From: Bacteroidales bacterium
GTDB lineage: Bacteria; Bacteroidota; Bacteroidia; Bacteroidales; UBA932
Reading direction: 5' to 3'
NCBI GenBank assembly: GCA_016295455.1
Contig: JAEDLE010000006.1
Coordinates: 1 to 54,679, forward strand
Length of the DNA: 54,679 nucleotides
This document shows, in pieces, positions 44,112 to 53,290 of this stretch. Within the stretch, counting starts at the first letter, position 1; the number at the start of each line of letters is the position of its first letter. A model generated the notes under the pieces. It was not told where the DNA came from and ran no database searches. It saw only the letters and a program-made list of their open reading frames with translations. The position numbers and the translations under genes were made by a program.

Positions 44112-44567
44112 CTACTCCCTGGCCTTGGAGTCCATCAGTATGGTCACGGGGCCGTCATTGGTCAGGCTGACTTTCATGTCCGCACCGAATATGCCCCTTC
44201 CCACAGGCTTCCCCAGGGCTTCCTCCATCCTGCTGCAGAACAGCTCGTAGAGCGGTTCGGCCACGGGCTGCTTCGAGGCCCGGCAATATGACGGCCTGTT
44301 TCCCCTTGCGGTTGCGGCAAAGAGGGTGAACTGGCTGATTACCAGGATTTCCCCACCGACGTCCAGCACGGAGCGGTTCATCACCCCGGCTTCGTCATCG
44401 AATATCCTCATGGCCACGGTCTTGCGCACTATCCAGTCGATGTCCCCGATATCGTCGCCGTCTTCGAAACCCACCAGAAGCAGCAGGCCCTTGCCTATGC
44501 CGCTTTCATAATTCTCAGCCTCCACCCTCACAGAGGCGCGGCTGACACGCTGAATCACTTCCCTCAT
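44112..44567 (-). CDS. dtd: D-aminoacyl-tRNA deacylase
   Basis: Cytoplasmic enzyme hydrolysing D-aminoacyl-tRNAs (and Gly-tRNA-Ala), a translation proofreading step. The 151-aa protein has the normal length and the two signature motifs: SQFTLFA near residue 78 and the cis Gly-Pro segment NDGPVTI near 137. The N-terminus MREVIQRVSRASVRV is typical. Its start codon overlaps the stop of the upstream nitroreductase-like gene by 4 bp (ATGA), so translation is coupled although the two have no obvious shared pathway. Confidence 0.96.
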   Translation of the reverse strand: MREVIQRVSRASVRVEAENYESGIGKGLLLLVGFEDGDDIGDIDWIVRKTVAMRIFDDEAGVMNRSVLDVGGEILVISQFTLFAATARGNRPSYCRASKQPVAEPLYELFCSRMEEALGKPVGRGIFGADMKVSLTNDGPVTILMDSKARE

Positions 44568-45199
44568 TTCAGAATGATGTCTTCAAGTCTGAGCTTGGGC
44601 ACATAATGCACCCCTTCCTTCCTGTAATATTTCAGGGACTCCCCCGCCTCCACTGGTTTCAGGAATATGCTTCCGTCACCCCTGCCGAGGGCCAGCACGG
44701 CAAGAGGCTGCAGTTCCAGCGACAGAGCCTGCCTGAGTGCAGCGGGTTCACAGGAACCGACTATGCAGCTTGCCAGGCCCAGTTCAGTTGCCCTCAGGGC
44801 CATGGCGTGCAGGGATATGCCCAGGTCGATGTCCATCCACCTGTCTTCCTCCACGCCGGCGCACACCACTATGCAGGCTGTCGGCTCCTTTCCCGGCTGG
44901 GGGATCTGTTCCCCGGGCAATGCCGCTCCCATATGCAGGAGAGGCTTCACGGCGTCCATCTCCTCCCCGGTCACAGGCCTGAACCTGAGCGCCTGGCGAT
45001 TCATCGCGGAAGGCAGCAGGGTGTTCACCGCCACGATTTTCTCCAGCATATTCCTGTCGGGCATGTATGAGGAGTCATAGCTGCGGCAGCTGCGGGTCCT
45101 GTGGAGGAGCGTATCCAGGGAGGGATAGCTCTTGCGGAGCACCACGGTCTTTCCCCCGCCCAGCTGCTCGAATTTCTTCTCGAGATAATTGTCTGCCAT
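44564..45199 (-). CDS. Nitroreductase-family protein
   Basis: Flavin-dependent oxidoreductase of the nitroreductase superfamily. The 211-aa protein carries an N-terminal FMN-binding pattern RRTRSCRSYDSSYMPD-like (HRTRSCRSYDSSY, about 33-45), NTLLPSAMNRQALRF (SAxNxQ motif), a helix with DLGISLHAMALRATELGLASCIVG, and a late LGRGDG segment. The short GK/RGxxR-type FMN phosphate site is not obvious, so its activity is uncertain. It lies 14 bp after the SUMF1-type gene and overlaps dtd by 4 bp, forming a three-gene transcription unit. Confidence 0.88.
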   Translation of the reverse strand: MADNYLEKKFEQLGGGKTVVLRKSYPSLDTLLHRTRSCRSYDSSYMPDRNMLEKIVAVNTLLPSAMNRQALRFRPVTGEEMDAVKPLLHMGAALPGEQIPQPGKEPTACIVVCAGVEEDRWMDIDLGISLHAMALRATELGLASCIVGSCEPAALRQALSLELQPLAVLALGRGDGSIFLKPVEAGESLKYYRKEGVHYVPKLRLEDIILK

Positions 45200-45213
45200 A
45201 TTCCTGAAGATTA

Positions 45214-46533
45214 CTAGATGGCGAGCCTGAATCCGAAACTGCTCTTGACGTTGACCGCAGGCATGGCGGAACGGTTGGAAACACGGCAGGCTTCCCAGGT
45301 CGAAGCGGCGGACCCGCCACGGAGCACCTTGATTCCTATGTCTTCAGGCCAGTATCCGTAAAGGGAGTAGCTGTCCTGGCACCATTCCCAGGCGTTGCCG
45401 CTCATATCGTAGAGTCCCAGCTCGTTGGGAGACAGGCTCGCGACGTCGTGCACCTTGAGGTCACTGCCACCGGTCTGGTGCACTGCGACCGCAACCACCT
45501 GGTTGGAACCGGAATAGCGGTAATCCAGGCTGCGCCTTCCTCCCTTGGCGGCATATTCCCATTCGCTCTCGTACGGGAGCCTGAACTTGCGGCCGCTGAG
45601 GTCCCTGAGCCTGAGCACGAATTCCTGCGCGGCATACCAGGAGACGTTCACGACGGGCTTGTTCGGATATTCGGTGTAATTGCCGTACGGAAGACTGCCC
45701 ATCACGGCCAGCCACTGCGCCACGGTAACCTCGGTACGGGATATCTCGAAATCCTCTATCATGGTCCTGGTCAGAGGGCGCTCATCATCTTCGGCATACT
45801 GCTTCTGTATGTCCGTGGCGCCCATCCAGAATTCACCGCCCTTGACGGCGACCATGTCGAAAACGGCATCCCCCACACTTATCTTCTCGTCCACGCAGCT
45901 GCGTTCAGTACTCAGCGCTCCGCCTTCAAGCAGATTGGCGATTTCCTCAGGACAGACCTTTCCGGTAGGAGCCGCTATACGGAAGACTGTGGCTCCCGCT
46001 TTGGCATATTCGGGGAAATCCTGTCTGGTCGTCCTGGTGCGGACCACGTTCATCGCCCCTTCGCAGGTGCAGATTTCCCTCTGGCCGCGGTCCGGGCTGA
46101 TCAGGCCGTTGAGCACGGCGTGTTCCCAGACCGCTTCGTCCGGGAGGATGAACCCGACTCCGGTGAGTTTGGAAAGGCGGGTGAGGAAGCGTTCTATGTC
46201 GCGGCAGCTCACCATATCCACAGGAAGGGAAGGATTGACGGTCGAGGAGGGGTTGCGGCCCATCACTTCAGTCCAGAGGGCCTGGCTGACGGGGCTGGCA
46301 CTGATGACATATCCGTCGACCAGTTCCTGGCTCCGGACATCGGCGCCTTCGATTTTCCGGCCGTCGTGGTAGGTACCGGAAGTGACCATGCCTCCCTGAC
46401 TTTCCCTGAGATCGAGCACGCACGCGCCCACACGGTACTCGCGGGCGGGATCGACGGTGCCATATTCACCTTCTCCGCCCTGACATGAGAGCAGGGTGAG
46501 GGCAGCGGTGAGGATTGCGATTATCTTTCTCAT
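45214..46533 (-). CDS. Lipoprotein with tandem SUMF1/FGE-type domains
   Basis: The 439-aa protein has a lipoprotein signal (MRKIIAILTAALTLLSC, Cys17). The second half (about 220-439) is a full SUMF1/formylglycine-generating-enzyme fold: GGEFWMGATD, EVTVAQWLAVMG, PVVNVSWYAAQEFVLRL, FRLPYESEWEYAAKGG, YDMSGNAWEWCQDS and RGGSAASTWEACRVSNRSAM. The first half (about 40-170) is a degenerate copy holding only the early part (ISASPVSQALWTEVMG, PVDMVSCRDIERFLTRL, FILPDEAVWEHAV). The cysteine pair needed for FGE catalysis is not in its usual place, so it is likely a non-FGE envelope member similar in kind to GldK-type proteins. It heads the nitroreductase-dtd unit. Confidence 0.85.
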   Translation of the reverse strand: MRKIIAILTAALTLLSCQGGEGEYGTVDPAREYRVGACVLDLRESQGGMVTSGTYHDGRKIEGADVRSQELVDGYVISASPVSQALWTEVMGRNPSSTVNPSLPVDMVSCRDIERFLTRLSKLTGVGFILPDEAVWEHAVLNGLISPDRGQREICTCEGAMNVVRTRTTRQDFPEYAKAGATVFRIAAPTGKVCPEEIANLLEGGALSTERSCVDEKISVGDAVFDMVAVKGGEFWMGATDIQKQYAEDDERPLTRTMIEDFEISRTEVTVAQWLAVMGSLPYGNYTEYPNKPVVNVSWYAAQEFVLRLRDLSGRKFRLPYESEWEYAAKGGRRSLDYRYSGSNQVVAVAVHQTGGSDLKVHDVASLSPNELGLYDMSGNAWEWCQDSYSLYGYWPEDIGIKVLRGGSAASTWEACRVSNRSAMPAVNVKSSFGFRLAI

Positions 46534-46550
46534 AGCAAGGTGATTTTTTC

Positions 46551-46584
46551 CAAATTTAGGAATTTCCGGGCAATTGCTGTCAAA
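46551..46584 (-). promoter_or_regulatory. Candidate promoter of the SUMF1-type gene
   Basis: The minus strand has a -33-like TTTG (46581-46584) and a perfect -7 box TAAATTTG (46551-46558) spaced 22 bp, only 18 bp from the start codon, implying a very short leader. Confidence 0.55.
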
Positions 46585-46927
46585 AAAGTGCCCGTGATAC
46601 TCTCTTGATAGTTTCTGAACCTTTTATTATAGCCTCATTTGCACATTAATGCGATATTTGACCAGCGTTAAGGGAAATCAGAACGTTCCTTGCCACCTTC
46701 CACATATCAGGGATTTGTTCCCTCAACCGTTCGGGCTGACATCAGATATGACAGGAAAGGCAGTTTCTTTCATCGCCGGAAGTTTTGCAGGGAACACAAG
46801 CCTGAAACGTCATTAGTATTATAGTATCGTGCTCAGGGGGCCGTCGTGAGACTTCCCCCTTCTTTTTTTGACTTTTTTTCGCCCGGGCTCTTGACTCGTA
46901 CCTAAGGTCAGGTCTTATCTTTGCGGC

Positions 46928-46964
46928 AAAACGGAGGATGGCTTTGTCGGCCACCCTCCGTTTT
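46928..46964 (-). terminator. Terminator of the DUF212-DUF4332 unit
   Basis: ACGGAGG-x-TGGC and GCCA-x-CCTCCGT arms (46931-46942 and 46950-46961) form a long stem with a 7-nt loop, flanked by A3/T4 tracts that give a T-run on either strand. It lies 18 bp after the DUF4332 stop codon. Confidence 0.75.
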
Positions 46965-46981
46965 GCGTCTTTGGAAGCGTA

Positions 46982-47389
46982 TCAGTAGGTCACCACTCCC
47001 GGAAGTTCCTTCGCAAGGTCGATCATCTTCTGAACCTCAGCGACTACAGGAACCCTCTTCACCCTATGCTCAGCCTCATTGACCTCGAGCATCTTCATGG
47101 CGAGATTCTCGGCATTCCTTGTGGCAAGTTCCTTCACGGTGTCGACACCTGCAGCCTCGAGCAACTCGGCGAACTGAGGACCGATACCCTTAACCCTGAA
47201 AAGGTCAGCGTGGTTCACCCAGGTAAGGATGAGCTTCGAGTTGAGACCTGTAGCCTCCTCAAGCTCCTTGCGTCCCTTGGGGGTCTGGCCCTTCTCGAGA
47301 AGAAGGTCGGAAGTAGTTATTCCGGCAGCGATAAGTTTCTCTGCATACGCAGGGCCGATGCCCTGGATTTCCTGAATCTTGTAACTCAT
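46982..47389 (-). CDS. DUF4332 / helix-hairpin-helix protein
   Basis: The 135-aa cytoplasmic protein contains two helix-hairpin-helix-like units typical of DUF4332: IQGIGPAYAEKLIAAGITTSDLLL (about 8-31) and VKGIGPQFAELLEAAGVDTVKELA (about 70-93). Such modules usually bind nucleic acid non-specifically or mediate protein contacts; no enzyme motif is present. ATG 47389 (MSYKIQEIQG) is used because the longer frame starts with TTG and overlaps the upstream gene. It follows the DUF212 gene by 44 bp and ends in a strong terminator. Confidence 0.87.
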   Translation of the reverse strand: MSYKIQEIQGIGPAYAEKLIAAGITTSDLLLEKGQTPKGRKELEEATGLNSKLILTWVNHADLFRVKGIGPQFAELLEAAGVDTVKELATRNAENLAMKMLEVNEAEHRVKRVPVVAEVQKMIDLAKELPGVVTY

Positions 47390-47433
47390 ATAGTCTGTTG
47401 TTTTAAAGTTATGGTCTTTAAAGCCCCGAAACG

Positions 47434-47880
47434 TCAAACGCCCACCATCAGGCTCACCACGAGCCCCAGCAGAGCTCCGAAAAACACCTGGAGCGGGGTA
47501 TGCCCCAGCAGTTCCTTCAGTTTCTTCGCATCCAGCAGCACCGACTTCGACTTCAGCAGTTCGACCACCTCATTCAGCAGCCTCGCCTGCTTTCCGCTCT
47601 CAAGCCTGACACTCATCGCATCGTGCATCACAATCACCGCAAGTATCGCGGATATGGCGAAAACCTCCGAGCCCAGTCCGAACTTCAATGCGCTGGAAGT
47701 GGCAAGCGCCGTCACGGTCGCGGAATGACCGCTGGGCATACCGCCGTCCCCGAACAGCCTGGACCACTCGAATCTGCCGTTCTCAACCGAAAAGATCAGC
47801 GTCTTGACCACCTGCGCCAACGTCCATGCCAGGAGCGGGCTGACCAGCAGAGGATTGCTCAACAAATCGTGAAATCCCAT
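47434..47880 (-). CDS. DUF212 / divergent PAP2-type membrane protein
   Basis: The 148-aa protein belongs to the DUF212 group (acid phosphatase/vanadium-dependent haloperoxidase-related). Recognisable are the N-terminal SNPLLVSPLLAWTLAQVVK segment, the PAP2-like GGMPSGHSATV motif (about 47-57), DAMSVR and the C-terminal LGHTPLQVFFGALLGL segment. Three to four membrane helices are likely. The PSGHSA motif suggests a phosphatase-type fold, but the full PAP2 motif set is not present and activity is unproven. It is the first gene of a two-gene unit with the DUF4332 protein. Confidence 0.88.
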   Translation of the reverse strand: MGFHDLLSNPLLVSPLLAWTLAQVVKTLIFSVENGRFEWSRLFGDGGMPSGHSATVTALATSSALKFGLGSEVFAISAILAVIVMHDAMSVRLESGKQARLLNEVVELLKSKSVLLDAKKLKELLGHTPLQVFFGALLGLVVSLMVGV

Positions 47881-47978
47881 CTCTCACAACTTTTCGTAAA
47901 CATCACAATATAGCAATTTTTTCTTATGAATATGCCGACGCGGGGATTTTTTGTTCATTCTGTCCTGTCCCTGACGGG

Positions 47979-50288
47979 TTATTCCTTCCTGTCCCTGTCC
48001 GGAGACAGCACGTCGTGTACGGGCCATGAGAGAGTCTTCTTGAGCCTGTAGACGGACTCCGCCCTGACATCCCTCACATTGGCGGCGAAGCATACCCTGT
48101 AGGTTCCGCTGTCCGCAACCCAGGCCGAAGCATCCTCGTGGAAAGAGGCAAGAGAGTAGTTGTCCACCGTGATTGCCAGCACCTGGCTCTCACCCGGAGC
48201 GAGCAGCCTGCTCTTGGCAAAGCCCTTGAGTTCCACAGCCGGCTTGTCCACGCTACCATCAGGAGCGCTCAGGTAAAGCTGCACAGCCTCCTTGCCCGGA
48301 AGCTTTCCGGTATTGGTAACCTTGACATAGGCGGTGAAGCCGTCCTTGCCCGGCTTGACCACCGGCTCCGAATAGCTGAAGGAAGTATAGGAAAGACCAT
48401 ATCCGAAAGGATAGGACACGTCAACGCCCTCGGTCTCGAAATATCTGTAGCCGACATATATGCCCTCCTGATACTCGGTATAATCCACATTCTTCCTAGG
48501 AGCACGGCTACGCATATTCCCGGATGACTTGACCCTGTCCGAATATGGGAAATTGACAGTGGAAGGATTATCAAACAGTGTAATAGGGAAGGTCATCGGA
48601 AGTTTTCCTGAAGGATTGGTCCTGCCGCAGAGCACATCCGCTACAGCAGCTCCGCCCTCCATACCCGGCTGCCATGCGAGAAGCACGGCGTCGGGAAGGT
48701 CCTTCCATGATGCGGTCTCAATCACTCCGCCTACGTTCAGCACGACTATCACTTTCTTGCCTGCCTGATGATAGGCGTCGCAGACGGTCTCCAGCAGCAT
48801 CCTCTCCTCAGGATTCAGCCTGAAATCCCCTTCTCCTCCGGTCCTGTCCGCACCTTCGCCGGAATTCCTGCCTATGGTGACTATGGCCAGGTCCGTACGC
48901 GCCTCCTCGGCAGCCACGAAAGACTCCGGTATCTCCATTTCCTTGAGCACCGGCTTGCCCCAGAACCAGTCCAGACCCCTGGTATTCTCCAGGGTTTCAT
49001 TGGAATAGCTGATGTAAGACCCGTACCAGGAAGCCAGTTTCGGCTCGACCGTGACGCCGAGTTCCTCAAGTCCCTCCTTGAGGTTGCGGGTATATTCCTC
49101 GTTCACGTCACCTGAACCGGTGCCGCCGCTGATGAACTCATATGAAGACACCCCGAAGAGAGCCACCGAACAGTCTGCCTCAAGAGGGAGCGCTCCCCTG
49201 TTCTCCAACAGCACCACAGACTCTGCACCTGCCTCACGAGCTATCTTTGCATGTGCCTTGAGGTCAGGCTTATCGGAATATTTATATGAAGCAAAACTTG
49301 GAGTCTTGACTATATACTCCAGCATCCTGCGCACATTCGTGTCGACATATTCCTCAGAAAGGGTTCCCGCATTTACGGCGTCGACGATGCGCCTGATTTC
49401 AGACTCGCTGCCGGGTTCCATCAGGTCGTTGCCGGCGATGACAGCATCCACCGTGCCGGCCTTGTTGCCCCAGTCTGTCATGACTATGCCGCCGAAGCCC
49501 CATTCATCCCTGAGTACGGTGGTGAGCAAGTCCCTGTCCTGCTGGGTGTAACGGCCGTTCATCCGGTTGTAGGAAGACATCACGGTCCAAGGATCGGACT
49601 CGCGGACAGCTATCTCGAAGTTCTTCAGGTAGATTTCCCTCAGAGCCCTCACGCTGACCCTGGCATCATTTTCAGACCTGTTGGTCTCCTGGTTGTTGGC
49701 CATATAGTGCTTGATGCTCACTCCCACACCGTTGCCCTGGATGCCGCGGACATAGGCGGCCGCGATTCTGCCGCTTAGGAGAGGGTCCTCGGAAAAATAT
49801 TCGAAGTTCCTGCCGCACAGAGGGTTACGATGGATGTTCATACCCGGCGCCAGAAGCACGTCGACACCATATTCAAGTACCTCGTTGCCCATGGCCGTGG
49901 CGACCCTGTCCACGAGATCCACGTCCCAGGACGAAGCAAGTGAGGTACCGACCGGAAAAGCGGTGGCGTAGTAGGTCGATGAGTCGCCCTCCCTGACAGG
50001 ACTTATCCTGAGCCCCGCAGGGCCGTCGGCAAGGACGGTTCCCGGTATCCCGAGGCGCTCTATGGGACGGGTGTTTCCGGCCGCTCCGCTGACCCTTGCC
50101 GCGGTTCCGGTCGGAATGCCGTTCACCATCACCGGACGGGCGCCGCCTACCAGCAGGCTCGCCTTTTCCTCAAGGGTCATGGCAGCTATCACCTCATCGA
50201 TGTTGTCTTTGTCCAGACGGGGCTGGGCAACTGCCGTGACCACCGTCATCGAGGCAGCCAGGGCAAGGGTGAAAATTGTCTTTCGCAT
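47979..50288 (-). CDS. Secreted GH3 beta-glucosidase-type enzyme
   Basis: Predicted periplasmic beta-glucosidase or related exo-enzyme. The 769-aa protein has a signal peptide (about 1-22), a GH3 N-terminal domain with NRSENDARVSVRALREIYL and nucleophile Asp272 in IVMTDWGN, a GH3 C-terminal domain, and a fibronectin-III-like domain (about 650-750, YGLSYTSFSY). The TDWG nucleophile motif and LADGPAGLR segment place it with beta-glucosidases rather than with the two SDC/TDC-type GH3 xylosidases of the locus. ATG 50288 (MRKTIF) is chosen for the signal peptide. It stands apart from the xylan locus, about 10 kb from its nearest gene, so it may act on a different glycan such as beta-glucan. Confidence 0.93.
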   Translation of the reverse strand: MRKTIFTLALAASMTVVTAVAQPRLDKDNIDEVIAAMTLEEKASLLVGGARPVMVNGIPTGTAARVSGAAGNTRPIERLGIPGTVLADGPAGLRISPVREGDSSTYYATAFPVGTSLASSWDVDLVDRVATAMGNEVLEYGVDVLLAPGMNIHRNPLCGRNFEYFSEDPLLSGRIAAAYVRGIQGNGVGVSIKHYMANNQETNRSENDARVSVRALREIYLKNFEIAVRESDPWTVMSSYNRMNGRYTQQDRDLLTTVLRDEWGFGGIVMTDWGNKAGTVDAVIAGNDLMEPGSESEIRRIVDAVNAGTLSEEYVDTNVRRMLEYIVKTPSFASYKYSDKPDLKAHAKIAREAGAESVVLLENRGALPLEADCSVALFGVSSYEFISGGTGSGDVNEEYTRNLKEGLEELGVTVEPKLASWYGSYISYSNETLENTRGLDWFWGKPVLKEMEIPESFVAAEEARTDLAIVTIGRNSGEGADRTGGEGDFRLNPEERMLLETVCDAYHQAGKKVIVVLNVGGVIETASWKDLPDAVLLAWQPGMEGGAAVADVLCGRTNPSGKLPMTFPITLFDNPSTVNFPYSDRVKSSGNMRSRAPRKNVDYTEYQEGIYVGYRYFETEGVDVSYPFGYGLSYTSFSYSEPVVKPGKDGFTAYVKVTNTGKLPGKEAVQLYLSAPDGSVDKPAVELKGFAKSRLLAPGESQVLAITVDNYSLASFHEDASAWVADSGTYRVCFAANVRDVRAESVYRLKKTLSWPVHDVLSPDRDRKE

Positions 50289-50351
50289 ATACAGAAAATT
50301 TTGGTTGTCCAAGTGTCATTCAAAACTGGCGGAACTCCTGTCCGGAGAGGG

Positions 50352-50756
50352 TCAGCGGAGCTCGTCCTCCACCTCCCCGGCGGCCTTCTCCCCCTCCTGC
50401 GGACCGAACCATGAAGCCAGTTTTTCGGAGGCCGCAGCCCTCACTTCAGGAGTGATGTTCGAACTCACCGCACGGTATGCCGCGAGCAGCGCCCCGAGGT
50501 CGTCGGTAAAGCCGAGAGCGGGTATGAAATCGGGGATGAGATCAAGCGGAAGGATGAAGTATCCGAGGGCTCCGAGTATGATGCCCTTGTCCCTCAGGCT
50601 GACCTTCGGATCGGTCAGTTCGTAGTAGAGTACGAGGGCAGCCCAGACCACTTTCGAGCCCGCCTTCACAGCCACGGAAGAGAGCTTCTTCCAGAAGGAA
50701 CTTTCGGAGTAATGACGCCTGTACGGAACGAGGTTTTTCGGTACGATTTTGCTCAT
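50352..50756 (-). CDS. DUF1232 (YkvA-type) membrane protein
   Basis: The 134-aa protein contains the DUF1232 core, GALGYFILPLDLIPDFIPALGFTDDLGALLAAY, at about residues 62-95: a hydrophobic helix, an LIPD turn and a second helix. A hydrophobic stretch near 35-45 precedes it. The family is widespread and its role is unknown. Length is normal. It lies between priA and the third GH3 gene on the same strand, with 92 bp to priA. Confidence 0.9.
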   Translation of the reverse strand: MSKIVPKNLVPYRRHYSESSFWKKLSSVAVKAGSKVVWAALVLYYELTDPKVSLRDKGIILGALGYFILPLDLIPDFIPALGFTDDLGALLAAYRAVSSNITPEVRAAASEKLASWFGPQEGEKAAGEVEDELR

Positions 50757-50848
50757 TTTCGGGCCATTTTCAGGGTTAACATTTTTGTTATTTCGAGAAA
50801 CAATCGTGTTTCATCAATTATATTTCAATATATTACACCAAAATGGTG

Positions 50849-53113
50849 TCAAATCGGGTCAACATCGATGACTATACGCCCGGAGAAGCTCCGATCAGCC
50901 TCGAACGCCTCGACGACAGCCTTCAGACGACGTTTCCGGAAGGCCAGTGAAGCGTCTCTCCGGAAGCTTATGCGAACCTGCCGGATGAACTCGTCGGCGA
51001 CCTTGTTGACAGGAGGGGCGCAAGGTCCGGTGATAACGGGAGCCGCCCCTGTTCCGGCCTTGTCCGCAGCCCGTCCGGAAGCGAATTCGCGGCGCAGTGC
51101 GGAAGCCAGGGCAAGGGCGTTCCGGGAGGTCGTTTCAGGGTCGTTTCCGCGCACCGTCAGACACACCATGCGGACGAAAGGAGGGTAGTTGAAATCCCGC
51201 CTTGCGAGCAGTTCCCCGTTCACGAAGGAAGGGGCGTCGTCGAGCATCCCGTAGACCGGATGGGAAGGCTGTGAGGTCTGGATAACGAAGAGGCTTCCGC
51301 GCCCCCTTCTTCCGGCCCTTCCGCGGAGCTGTCCGAGCAGCTGGAAGGCCCTCTCGTCTGCACGGAAATCCTCCTGTCCGAGCAGGGTGTCGGACTGCAG
51401 CACGGCGACCAGGGAAAGCCTTCCGAAATCGAAGCCCTTGGCAATGATCTGGGTGCCCACGAGTATGTCCACTTCCCCATCCGAAAAGGCCTTCACCACA
51501 GCCTGCGCGGAGGAGAGGCTGTCCCCGTCCAGACGTGCAACCCTGGCCTGAGGGAAAAGCTGTGAGACCTCCTCTTCGACACGCTGGGTTCCCGAACCCA
51601 GAAAAACGCGATTTCCGCCACATTCCGCACATTGGACGTGATACTGCTCGGAATAACCGCAATAATGGCAAATAAGGGCATTTCTGTCCTTGTGGAAGCT
51701 TAATGAGACGTTACAGTGCGGACACTTCGGAATCGAACCGCACTCCCCGCACTGGACCAGCGGCGAATACGAACGCCTGCCGCGCAGAATCAGCACCTGC
51801 TCCCCCGCCTCCAGCGCGTCGTGCATATGAGCTATGAGCTTGCGCGAGAATGAACCCACCATCCCCCTCTTGCGCCTTTCGGCTATGGTATCTATGACCT
51901 CCAGTTCCGAAGACACGTCACCCCAATAGCGCTCTTTCAGGTCAACCTCAACATAACGACCTGACATACAATTGAATATACTTTCGAGCGATGGCGTTGC
52001 GGACCCCAGCAGCACGGGGCATCCGTGGATGGATCCCAATTTCACGGCACAATCCCTGCCGTGATAGCGGGGTGTAAGGGAGTCCTGCTTGTAGGAACTC
52101 TCGTGCTCCTCGTCTACCACCACCAGACCCAGATTCCGGTGCGGAAGGAATATCGAAGACCTGGTACCCAGCAGGACATACGGTCCGTCGGCAAGGGCAT
52201 ATGCCACATCCCTTCTGGCAGCCGGGGTCATCAAACTGCTGCAACAGAGCAGGCGCTCCCCGAAAAATTGCCTGAGCCGGTACTCGAGCTGGCAGGTCAT
52301 CGCTATCTCCGGAACCATATACAGTACACTCTTGCCGGAGGCGAGCACGTCGAGCGCAAGGGAGACGTAGATTTCGGTCTTACCTGAACCAGTAATTCCG
52401 TTAAGAAGTGTTATCTTGTTATTTTTAAATGACTTGAGTATTTCTTCTTTTGATTTTTGTTGCGCCGGGGTCAATTGCGGGACGCTTTCAGGAGGGAGAA
52501 AAGCCCGCGGAGAGCCGGAAGCCGACGCGGACGGATGCCCGAGGGCCTCGAGCAAGGATCTTACCTTATCTATTTGTTCAAGTAAAATCTGCAACTGATT
52601 TTCATACAGCTGCTTATTTTGCTCATATTTCTTTCCTGTCGGTTTCAGCCGTGAAATTTGAGCCCTTTTCTTGTCGGAGCGCAGCTCCAGGGATGCCAGT
52701 CGCTCACCCAGGCTATCCCTCTGACGGGCATCCCTGAGAGCCGCAGCCTCTTTCCTGCGCAGCGCCACCCTCTCCTCCTTCAGACGGAGGGAAGGATATG
52801 CAGCCTGATAAACCTCGCCCACCGAGCATAGGTAATAGTCCGCGATGAATTCCCAAAGCGCCAGCTCCTCCTCAGTCACCGGCGGAAGCTCTTCCACCGC
52901 CTCGACCGGGAGCACCTTCGACAGTCCGACCTCAGGGGAGACCCCGACTGCACTGACCACACCGACATATACACGACCGTGGAAACGGACGCTTACCCTG
53001 GTGCCACGGACCGGGACGGCAGCGCCTCCCTCCTCCGGAAGGTCTACGCGATAGCTAGGCACCCAGCGGAGTTTCAAAGGAAGGATTACGGATATATAGA
53101 CAGGCTCCGGCAT
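50849..53113 (-). CDS. priA: Primosomal protein N', replication-restart helicase
   Basis: DNA helicase that reloads the replisome at stalled forks. The 754-aa protein has the N-terminal 3'-end-binding region (1 to about 110), a charged helical insert (about 112-195), the helicase core with Walker A GITGSGKTE (239-247), DEEH, GSATPSLES, a zinc-binding module with eight cysteines (CGECGSIPKCPHC... CHYCG... CAECG), motif V/VI segments GTQIIAKGFDF and RGRAGRRGRGS, and the C-terminal domain. ATG 53113 (MPEPVYI) gives the usual N-terminus. All helicase motifs are present. Confidence 0.95.
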   Translation of the reverse strand: MPEPVYISVILPLKLRWVPSYRVDLPEEGGAAVPVRGTRVSVRFHGRVYVGVVSAVGVSPEVGLSKVLPVEAVEELPPVTEEELALWEFIADYYLCSVGEVYQAAYPSLRLKEERVALRRKEAAALRDARQRDSLGERLASLELRSDKKRAQISRLKPTGKKYEQNKQLYENQLQILLEQIDKVRSLLEALGHPSASASGSPRAFLPPESVPQLTPAQQKSKEEILKSFKNNKITLLNGITGSGKTEIYVSLALDVLASGKSVLYMVPEIAMTCQLEYRLRQFFGERLLCCSSLMTPAARRDVAYALADGPYVLLGTRSSIFLPHRNLGLVVVDEEHESSYKQDSLTPRYHGRDCAVKLGSIHGCPVLLGSATPSLESIFNCMSGRYVEVDLKERYWGDVSSELEVIDTIAERRKRGMVGSFSRKLIAHMHDALEAGEQVLILRGRRSYSPLVQCGECGSIPKCPHCNVSLSFHKDRNALICHYCGYSEQYHVQCAECGGNRVFLGSGTQRVEEEVSQLFPQARVARLDGDSLSSAQAVVKAFSDGEVDILVGTQIIAKGFDFGRLSLVAVLQSDTLLGQEDFRADERAFQLLGQLRGRAGRRGRGSLFVIQTSQPSHPVYGMLDDAPSFVNGELLARRDFNYPPFVRMVCLTVRGNDPETTSRNALALASALRREFASGRAADKAGTGAAPVITGPCAPPVNKVADEFIRQVRISFRRDASLAFRKRRLKAVVEAFEADRSFSGRIVIDVDPI

Positions 53114-53290
53114 ATTCCGGGAAATGTTGTTGTCAAGGTATGTTGAGTATTCCTGATCATGGCGGACCCGATTTCCGGCTCAGGTCCTGAGGGAACGCGG
53201 CGGATCATACCGGACGGAATCAGAAAAGAACAGAAGGATGACCGGACTTGATCGCTGGCCACCCTTCCGTAAGCTGAAAAATTCGCGCGT

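Larger units (their letters stand above)
46534..46981. other. 448-bp intergenic region with a possible plus-strand small RNA
   Basis: No credible protein gene. At 46835-46860 a 6-bp G/C stem (AGGGGG and CCCCCT, 14-nt loop) is followed on the plus strand by two T7 tracts, a good intrinsic terminator, yet no plus-strand gene precedes it for over 2 kb. Smaller stem-loops (for example AGGGA/TCCCT near 46708) lie upstream. A small RNA ending near 46870 would explain this. No convincing promoter for it is seen. Confidence 0.3.

Noticed and set aside
45448..46488. 346-codon plus-strand frame opposite the SUMF1-type gene
   Set aside because: Shadow of a gene with clear SUMF1 motifs; the antisense product has no recognisable family.
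46742..46954. 70-codon minus-strand frame in the intergenic gap before DUF4332
   Set aside because: It runs through two terminator hairpins and A/T tracts and has no family signature.
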